Below, one piece after another: positions 58,307 to 64,000 of a DNA stretch of 64,000 nucleotides. The number at the start of each line of letters is the position of its first letter. The first letter of the stretch is position 1. The DNA is taken from assembly GCF_001514145.1 (NCBI RefSeq), contig NZ_KQ948670.1, positions 244,892-308,891 of the forward strand, written 5' to 3'. The position numbers were made by a program, and so were the translations under genes. A model generated the notes under the pieces. That model was not told the origin of the DNA. It saw only the letters and a list, made by a program, of their open reading frames with translations, and made no database searches. The DNA is from Streptomyces canus (GTDB lineage Bacteria; Actinomycetota; Actinomycetes; Streptomycetales; Streptomycetaceae).

Positions 58307-60655
58307 TCAGGAGTTCCACTTCACCTTGAAGACCCAGACGTGCTGCCCGGCCTTACGGGCCGCCGCGGGGACGTCGATCACCAGCGCGCCCTTGCTGAGG
58401 GTCCAGGTCAGTGGACGGTCGTGGCCCAGCATCGTCACCGTGTCACCGGTGCGGATCGGGACCGGCGCCTCAACGGTGAGCCGTGAGCCCGGTTGTGCCA
58501 GGGAGTGGATGTAGAAGGCTCGGTTCGGGCGGACGGTGAAGCGGATGTCGTCACCCAGTTCCGCCATCTTCGACCAGTACGTCGTGTCGTAGATGGCCTC
58601 GCCGTTCGTGCGCAGCCACTGACCCGTCTCACGCAGTCGCGTCTGCATGATCTCCGGGATGGTGCCGTCGGCGCGTGGGCCGATGTCGAGCAGGAAGTTG
58701 CCGTTCTTGGAGACGATGTCCACCAGGCTCTGCACGACCTGTTCCGTCGTCATGTAGGAAGCGTCGGGGGTGGCCTGGTTGTAGCCGTAGCTGAACGGGT
58801 CCAGGCCGCGGCTGGACTCCCACTTGGCGATCACGGTGTTGTCGTACGTCGTGTACTCGGGCGTCGTGAAGTCGTGGAAGGAGATGCCCGAGCGGTTGTT
58901 GACGGTGACGTCGATGGGACGGGACCGGTTCTTGGCGTGGTTGAAGTACTCGGCGAGCACGTGCACGCTGTCGTTGGCCCCGCCGATGTCGCACCAGATG
59001 AGCTCCGGGTCGTAACCGTGGATCAGCTCCAGCATCTGCGGGGCCTGATAGTCCTTCACGAAGTCCTTGCCCGCGCTGTATCCGGTGTACGGCACGGGTT
59101 CGAGGGTGTACGGGTTGCGCGGGGCGTGGCCCATCCAGGGGTTGTCCGGGTTGAACCACTCGGGCATCGAGAAGTAGAGGCCGCGGTGGAGCTCGGGCGT
59201 GTAGCGCCGGGACGCCTCGAACAGCTCCTTGAGCAGGTCCCGCTTCGGGCCCGTCTTCACGGCGTTGCGGTCGGAGACCTTGGTGTCCCAGAGGGCGAAG
59301 CCCTCGTGGTGCTTCGAGGTCAGCACGTGGTACTGGGCACCGGCGTCGCGGAACAGCTCGACCCAGGATCGCGGGTCGAACTTCTCCGCCGTGAAGAGCG
59401 GGATGAAGTCGTCGTAGGCGAAGTCCTCGCCGTAGGTGTCCCGGTGGTGGGCGTATGTGGGGTTGTTCGGGTCCTGCATCTGGTCCCAGTACCACTCGGC
59501 GTACTGCGTGCCGACCGGCGCCCAGGCGGGCACCGAGTACACGCCCCAGTGGATGAAGATGCCGAACTTGGCGCTGTGGAACCAGTACGGCGCCTGGTGA
59601 CCGGACAGGGAGGTCTCGGTCGGCTGGTAGTCGGCGACGCCGAGGGACAGTCGGCTGCGCTGGGTGGCGGCCGTTGTGCCGCGGCCGGTGACCGTCACCG
59701 CGCCGTCCTGGGAGGTGCCGGGTGCCGTCCCCGTGCGGTTGCGGATGCCGATGCGGACGCGTGCCTGCTCGCCGGGGTCGAGGCGGCGGACGGCGGCGGG
59801 CTCCACGGTCCGGGCGCCCGGCACCGTGACGTGTACCGACACGTCGTCACCGGCGAGGACGGCGGCGGTACCCGCGTTGACGACAGTGGCCTCGACGCTC
59901 TGGGCGCCGGTGGACGTCAGGAGCGAGTTGGTGGAGTGGGCGTCGCGCAGGATCAGTGCGCGTCCCTGGGCGACCGGCTGGAGGGAGAGCGCGAACACGT
60001 GCAGCGATGTCTGGTTCGCCTCGGGTGCGTGGGTGGTCGGCAAGGTGATGGCGATCGCCTCGCGCTGCGGATCGACCCATACCTCCGATGTGCCGATGCC
60101 GACGCTGTGTTCGTCCTTCGCGCCGTCCGGACCGTAGCGGTACGGCGCCGACAGCGAACCGCCCGCCGCGTACCAGTCGGCTCCGGTGAGGCCGGCCGTC
60201 GTGGTCGAACCGTCCACGTAGTGCACCGTTGCCTTGCCCGAGGCGTTGCCGTAACTCCCCGAGGTGAGGAAGTAGGCAGCCATGTAGCGGCCCTTGGGCA
60301 GGTCGATGCGCTGACCGAGCGCGACGACGTTGTTCTTGGCGCCTGCGGCCGAGGACGGGAAGACGAAGGGAACGCCGTCCACCTCCACCTGGCCCGCCGG
60401 GAGTTCCTCGCCCGGGAACGTGTAGCCGGAGCCGTCGAAGTCACCACCTCGCGCGGAGGCGGTGTCGATGGCGTCGTTGTCGTAGAGGCTGTCGAGGGGG
60501 ACGGGAACCGGAGCGGGCACGGGCGCCCATGTCCGGCTCTGCTCTGCGACCGCCTGAGCAGCGTGGGCGTCGGGCGGGGAGGCGAAGGAAAGAGCGGCTG
60601 AGGCAGCGACACCCGCCGTGACGCCGAGGACATGACGTCTTGGATACGTACTCAT
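58307..60655 (-). CDS. Secreted alpha-L-fucosidase, GH29
   Basis: The 782-residue protein has a Tat-type signal (YPRRHVLGVTAGVAASAAL), an N-terminal beta-sandwich region, and a GH29 catalytic barrel (about residues 385-700). Family segments are WFHSAKFGIFIHWGVYSVPA, EWYWDQMQDP, VLTSKHHEGFALWDT and LIWCDIGGAND, the last with the probable nucleophile Asp. NGNFLLDIGPRADG and a C-terminal sandwich follow. It would release fucose from plant, fungal or host glycans outside the cell. The start at 60655 follows GGGAG; an earlier Met lies four codons upstream. Confidence 0.9.
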   Translation of the reverse strand: MSTYPRRHVLGVTAGVAASAALSFASPPDAHAAQAVAEQSRTWAPVPAPVPVPLDSLYDNDAIDTASARGGDFDGSGYTFPGEELPAGQVEVDGVPFVFPSSAAGAKNNVVALGQRIDLPKGRYMAAYFLTSGSYGNASGKATVHYVDGSTTTAGLTGADWYAAGGSLSAPYRYGPDGAKDEHSVGIGTSEVWVDPQREAIAITLPTTHAPEANQTSLHVFALSLQPVAQGRALILRDAHSTNSLLTSTGAQSVEATVVNAGTAAVLAGDDVSVHVTVPGARTVEPAAVRRLDPGEQARVRIGIRNRTGTAPGTSQDGAVTVTGRGTTAATQRSRLSLGVADYQPTETSLSGHQAPYWFHSAKFGIFIHWGVYSVPAWAPVGTQYAEWYWDQMQDPNNPTYAHHRDTYGEDFAYDDFIPLFTAEKFDPRSWVELFRDAGAQYHVLTSKHHEGFALWDTKVSDRNAVKTGPKRDLLKELFEASRRYTPELHRGLYFSMPEWFNPDNPWMGHAPRNPYTLEPVPYTGYSAGKDFVKDYQAPQMLELIHGYDPELIWCDIGGANDSVHVLAEYFNHAKNRSRPIDVTVNNRSGISFHDFTTPEYTTYDNTVIAKWESSRGLDPFSYGYNQATPDASYMTTEQVVQSLVDIVSKNGNFLLDIGPRADGTIPEIMQTRLRETGQWLRTNGEAIYDTTYWSKMAELGDDIRFTVRPNRAFYIHSLAQPGSRLTVEAPVPIRTGDTVTMLGHDRPLTWTLSKGALVIDVPAAARKAGQHVWVFKVKWNS

Positions 60656-61069
60656 GGCGGCTCCCAATCATCGGATGTCTTGATGATTGTGGAGGCGTGA
60701 GGGAGTGTCAATGTTGAGCGCGTGGAAGAAAGTTGAAGCAGAGGTCGGATGGGTGGGTGCTTTTTTGGGGGAGTTGGACCGGTGGTGTCCAGGCCGGAGC
60801 CGATCTGCGCGGTGGGCGCGACGAGGGTGCCGGCGGTGAGGGCGACGGCCGCTTCGAGGACGTAGTCGGTGAGGGGTGCGGCGACCGGCAGCTGTATTCG
60901 ACGGGTCGGCACACCGCGCCGGCTGGGGCGGGCGTCGGCCCAGGGCCGGCAGGGTCCGACAGCGGTTGTCGCTCTCGGAGGTAACGGTCAGCACTCACCG
61001 TCCACTCCGGGACTTGGCGAAGGCTCGCCGGAGCGGAGGTGGGTCCGCGGAGCATCGGCTCCGAGAGGG
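60656..61069. other. Region without intact genes
   Basis: About 410 bases between the fucosidase start and the dioxygenase relic. It holds the fucosidase promoter; nothing else is recognisable. Confidence 0.5.
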
Positions 61070-61898
61070 CTGCGCAGGAGCGACCTCGCCGCCCTCGACC
61101 ACCTCGCCTACCGGGTCCGCACTCCCGAGGGCGTCGACAAGGCGGAGAAGTTCTTCGCCGAACTCGGCTGCCCGGTCAAGCAGTTGAAGAAGGGCGAAGG
61201 CACGCCCGGTGTCGGCGACGCGGTCCGCGTCATCGACCCGCTCGGGCCTCCCCGTGGAGTTCTTCCACGACATCGAGCGTGCCGAGCGCCTCATCCAGCG
61301 CTACGCCCTGCGCCACGGCGCCGAGATCGCCCGCCTGGACCACTTCAACATCTGCACCCCCGACATCCCCGCCGCCTACGCCCACTACCAGTCCCTCGGC
61401 TTCGGCTGCTCGGAGACCATCGAGGGCGACGAGCATGAGCTGTACGCGGCCTGGATGTACCGCAAACAGACCGTCCACGACGTCGCCTTCACCGGCGGCG
61501 CCGGACCCCGACTGCACCACCTCGGCGTCGCCACCCACGAATCACACCAAGTCCCGCGCGCCGCGGACCTCTTCGGCGCGATCCGCAAGGAACACCACAT
61601 CGAACGCGGCCCGGGACGGCACGGCGTCTCCAACGCCTTCTACCTCTACCTGCGCGACCCCGACGGCCACCGCGTGGAGATCTACACCTCCGACTACTAC
61701 ACCGGCGACCCCGACCACGAGACATACCGCTGGAACGTCAACGACGACCGCCGCCGCGACTTCTGGGGCAACGCCGTCACCGAGTCCTGGTACAAGGAGG
61801 CCACCCCCGTCCTCGACCTCGAAGGGAGCCCACAGCCCGTCACCGACGCCCTGCTCGACGAGTCCGCCGCGACCGTGGGAGCCGACGGCCTGGGCTGA
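61070..61898 (+). pseudogene. hpaD: Homoprotocatechuate 2,3-dioxygenase (HpaD), truncated and frameshifted
   Basis: The relic begins inside the first VOC half (DLAALDHLAYRVRTPEGVDK). After an extra C near 61244-61253 it continues in the next frame (LPVEFFHDIERAERLIQRYA, LDHFNICTPD, KQTVHDVAFTGGAGPRLHH, ERGPGRHGVSNAFYLYLRDP, GHRVEIYTSDYYTGDP). The C-terminal half is complete with metal ligands and the second-sphere His. About 75 N-terminal residues and the start codon are missing. It is closer to true HpaD than the intact enzyme at 16.1-17.1 kb. Confidence 0.85.
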
Positions 61899-61909
61899 CC
61901 CGCCGGCGC

Positions 61910-63925
61910 TCAGCGGGGCTCGCGGACCACGGCGACGCCGCCCGGTGGGACGGTGACCGTTCCGGCGACCGGTGTGCCGGTGAGGAGTTCGACGCCTTCG
62001 GCAGGTACTTCGGCGCCCTTGCCGGTGTGGTCGATGAGGAACAGGTAGTCGGCCTCCGTGCCGCGGCGTCGGACGACCTCGATCCCGGCGGGTGCGTCGT
62101 GTTCCGGTGTGACGCCGGCCTCCTGACGGATGCGGTCGAGCAGAGCGGTGAGCGTGTCCTGATCGGGGTGGGTGCCCAGGTACCAGGCGGTGCCGTCGCC
62201 GTACCGGTGGCGGGTGACGGCTGGGTGGCCGGCCAGTGGGCCGTCGGCGTGGGAGGCGACGGCCTGTGCGCCGGTGAGCCGGATGCGTTCCGACCACAGG
62301 TCGGCCGTGGCGCCCGACGCCACGTCGCCGGTCAGACCGGTCGTCTCGCCCGGCAGCAGAGGGAAGAGCTCATCGGTGATCACACCGAGGACGTCGCGGA
62401 ACGCGCCGGGGTAGCCGCCCAGGTACACATGGGTGTTCTCGTCGACCATGCCGCTGTGGAAGCCGACGGCCAGTGTGCCCCCGCGCTCGGTGAACCCGGC
62501 CAGATTCGCCGCGGCTGCCTCCGCGACCAGGTACAGAGAGGGTGCCAAGACCAGCTTGTAGCGGTCGAGTTCGGGGTCGTCGGGGCGTACGAAGTCAACA
62601 GCGACCCCGGCCTGCCACAGGGGGGTGTACCAGTCGCGTACCAGGTCCTGGTAGCGCAGTTCGCCGCTGGGCTGGGAGGGCAGTTCCAGTGCCCAGCGGG
62701 CGTCCCAGTCCCACACGATCGCCACCTGAGCCGTGCTGGTGGAGTCCCGCACCTCGGCCAACGCCCTCAGATCCGCGCCGAGTTGGACGACGTCCCGCCA
62801 GATCTGGCTGTCGGTGCCGGCGTGCGGCAGCATCGCCGAGTGCCACTGCTCGGCGCCTGCCTTCGCCGCCCGCCACTGGAAGAACGCGATGCCGTCGGCA
62901 CCGTGCGCCACGTGCGCGAGCGCGTTGCGGCGCATCTCTCCGGGCCGCTTGGCGCGGTTGACGGGCTGCCAGTTGACGGCGCCGGTCGAGTGCTCCATGA
63001 GGAACCACGGACCGCCCGCGAGCGAGCGCATCAGGTCGCCGTGGAGGGCGATGTCGACCTCGGCCTCCGGGTCGTCGGACAGCAGGTAGTGGTCGTTGGA
63101 GAGGATGTCCAGCTCCGGCGCCCAGCGCCAGTAGTCGAGGGCGTCGATGGTGCGCAGGACCAGGAAGTTGGTGGTCGCGGGGGTGTCCGGAGCGGCCCGG
63201 CGCAGTACCTCGCGCTCGGCGGTGCACAGGGAGAGCAGTTCGTCGGAGCAGAAGCGGCGCCAGTCGAGCTGGTGGGTGGGGTTCGGGGGAGCCGCGGTGG
63301 TGCGGGGCGGCAGGATCTGGTCCCACGCGTAGTACCACTGGCTCCAGAACGTGGTGCCCCAGGCGTGGTTGAGGGCGTCCAGGTCGTCGCCGTAGCGGGC
63401 GCGCAACCAGGTGCGGAAGGCGGCGGCGCTGGCGTCGCAGTAGCAGGCGTCGTTGTGGCAGCCGTACTCGTTGTGCACATGCCACATGGCGACGGCCGGG
63501 TGGTCCGCGTAGCGCTCGGCGAGCGCCCCGGCGATACGCAGCGCCGCTCGGCGGTAGGCGGGACTGCTCGGGCAGAACGTCTGGCGGCTGCCGTACGACA
63601 GTCCGCGGCCGTCCCGGTCGACCGGCAGCGCTTCCGGGTACTTGTGGAAGAACCAGGCCGGCGGCGCTGCCGTCGGTGTCGCCAGGTCGGCGGCGATGCC
63701 GTTCTCGTGGAGCAGGTCGAGGATCTTGTCCATGCGGGCGAAGTCGTGGACGCCCTCGGCCGGTTCGAGCAGGGCCCAGGAGAAGATGCCGACGCTGACC
63801 ATGGTCACCCCGGCCTCGCGCATCAGGCGCATGTCCTCGGCCCAGACCTCCTCGGGCCACTGCTCGGGGTTGTAGTCACCTCCGTAGGCGATTCCAGGAA
63901 TGCGAAGACGGCGTGCGGTACTCAC
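61910..63925 (-). CDS. Beta-galactosidase, GH42
   Basis: The 671-residue enzyme has the GH42 barrel (GIAYGGDYNPEQWPEEVW, VGIFSWALLEPAEG, the acid/base Glu in WHVHNEYGCHNDACYCD with clustered Cys, and the nucleophile Glu in WFLMEHSTGAVNWQP). The trimerisation domain (about 390-600) and small C-terminal domain follow. No signal peptide is present, so it acts in the cytoplasm on imported galactosides. The GTG at 63925 is chosen (STARRLRIPG directly precedes the barrel); an in-frame TTG lies upstream. The adjoining gene is a probable sugar ABC permease. Confidence 0.92.
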   Translation of the reverse strand: MSTARRLRIPGIAYGGDYNPEQWPEEVWAEDMRLMREAGVTMVSVGIFSWALLEPAEGVHDFARMDKILDLLHENGIAADLATPTAAPPAWFFHKYPEALPVDRDGRGLSYGSRQTFCPSSPAYRRAALRIAGALAERYADHPAVAMWHVHNEYGCHNDACYCDASAAAFRTWLRARYGDDLDALNHAWGTTFWSQWYYAWDQILPPRTTAAPPNPTHQLDWRRFCSDELLSLCTAEREVLRRAAPDTPATTNFLVLRTIDALDYWRWAPELDILSNDHYLLSDDPEAEVDIALHGDLMRSLAGGPWFLMEHSTGAVNWQPVNRAKRPGEMRRNALAHVAHGADGIAFFQWRAAKAGAEQWHSAMLPHAGTDSQIWRDVVQLGADLRALAEVRDSTSTAQVAIVWDWDARWALELPSQPSGELRYQDLVRDWYTPLWQAGVAVDFVRPDDPELDRYKLVLAPSLYLVAEAAAANLAGFTERGGTLAVGFHSGMVDENTHVYLGGYPGAFRDVLGVITDELFPLLPGETTGLTGDVASGATADLWSERIRLTGAQAVASHADGPLAGHPAVTRHRYGDGTAWYLGTHPDQDTLTALLDRIRQEAGVTPEHDAPAGIEVVRRRGTEADYLFLIDHTGKGAEVPAEGVELLTGTPVAGTVTVPPGGVAVVREPR

Positions 63926-63972
63926 TGGTGGTGCTCCGGGAGGGGTGTAGGGGAGGGGCAAGTGGGGCTGGG

Positions 63973-64000
63973 TCAGCCCTTGTTGGCGCCCAGCGTGAGG
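63973..64000 (-). CDS. Last codons of a probable carbohydrate ABC transporter permease (partial)
   Basis: On the minus strand the sequence ends LTLGANKG-stop, the pattern at the C-terminus of CUT1-type sugar permeases (MalG-like, usually ...GAVKG). Only eight codons are present. Position directly upstream of a GH42 gene supports the assignment, but it is tentative. Confidence 0.4.

Noticed and set aside
58493..60601. Plus-strand open frame of about 700 codons opposite the fucosidase.
   Set aside because: It is antisense to a full-length GH29 enzyme with conserved motifs; the composition (Val/Gly/Arg-rich) is typical of antisense shadows.
1..64000. tRNA, rRNA, CRISPR arrays, prophage or secondary-metabolite synthase genes.
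   Set aside because: None was recognised on reading both strands; the carrier, dioxygenase and regulator genes account for the accessory character of the window.

Overview
The window is high-GC DNA (about 70%) with strong third-position GC, frequent GTG starts, ATGA stop/start overlaps and gene families typical of Streptomyces and close relatives: an ECF41 sigma factor, a DUF574-type methyltransferase, membrane-anchored XRE regulators, and many TetR, ArsR, LysR, GntR and LacI regulators. The density of accessory catabolic genes and gene relics suggests a chromosome arm. No rRNA, tRNA, CRISPR array or complete insertion sequence was seen.

Layout. (1) 1-2.4 kb: the end of a membrane protein, a tandem GNAT acetyltransferase and a LysR regulator. 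(2) 2.5-13.1 kb: a CoA-linked catabolic block. An SDR is divergent from the LysR. An operon follows with a DUF35-type protein, a class III CoA-transferase, glutaryl-CoA dehydrogenase, EtfB and EtfA. Next come an SRPBCC relic, a two-component flavin monooxygenase divergent from an AraC regulator, and 3-hydroxybutyryl-CoA dehydrogenase. The set reads as glutarate (or a related diacid) to acetoacetyl-CoA. The same palindrome, CGCA-N6-TGCG, precedes both the operon and the hydroxybutyryl-CoA dehydrogenase. (3) 13.3-26.2 kb: an extradiol ring-cleavage block. It holds a Zn-dehydrogenase, a CMD-family protein, an extradiol dioxygenase, an enolase paralogue, an FMN reductase, a LacI repressor, a fumarylacetoacetase-family hydrolase, an MFS carrier, a D-2-hydroxyacid dehydrogenase, an APH-fold kinase and a cupin. 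Five near-palindromic sites of the type TGCTAWCGWTAGCA lie in its three divergent promoter regions, so the block looks like one LacI regulon. The enolase has two altered active-site positions. With the 2-hydroxyacid dehydrogenase and the kinase it suggests a reduce, phosphorylate and dehydrate exit route for a 2-oxoacid; this is the best candidate for an undescribed system here.

(4) 26.2-41 kb: a relic-rich stretch with small regulatory units. It has an ECF41 sigma factor with a partner flavoprotein, ArsR-SRPBCC units in split and fused form, three TetR regulators with clear palindromic operators, and truncated or frameshifted remains of STAS, epimerase, IS256 transposase, MerR and DUF3533 genes. 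(5) 41.4-48 kb: a second aromatic-acid cluster with an AAHS-type carrier, a periplasmic-binding-fold protein without a signal peptide, a GntR regulator, a Zn-dehydrogenase, a FAH-family hydrolase and an extradiol dioxygenase. Sites related to GTGTATGCAC in its three control regions suggest a GntR regulon.

(6) 48.2-54.3 kb: two methyltransferases, then a peptidoglycan-recognition locus. Two secreted peptidoglycan-binding proteins, one with four binding repeats and a CHAP domain, sit beside two overlapping single-pass membrane XRE regulators, the first with an extracellular peptidoglycan-binding domain. (7) 54.4-58.1 kb: an arsenic locus with a flavoprotein, two ArsRs, an aquaporin-type channel, an ArsO fragment and ArsC, but no ArsB or Acr3 pump. 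(8) 58.3 kb to the end: a Tat-exported GH29 fucosidase and a GH42 beta-galactosidase flanking a truncated, frameshifted homoprotocatechuate 2,3-dioxygenase relic, then the last codons of a probable sugar ABC permease.
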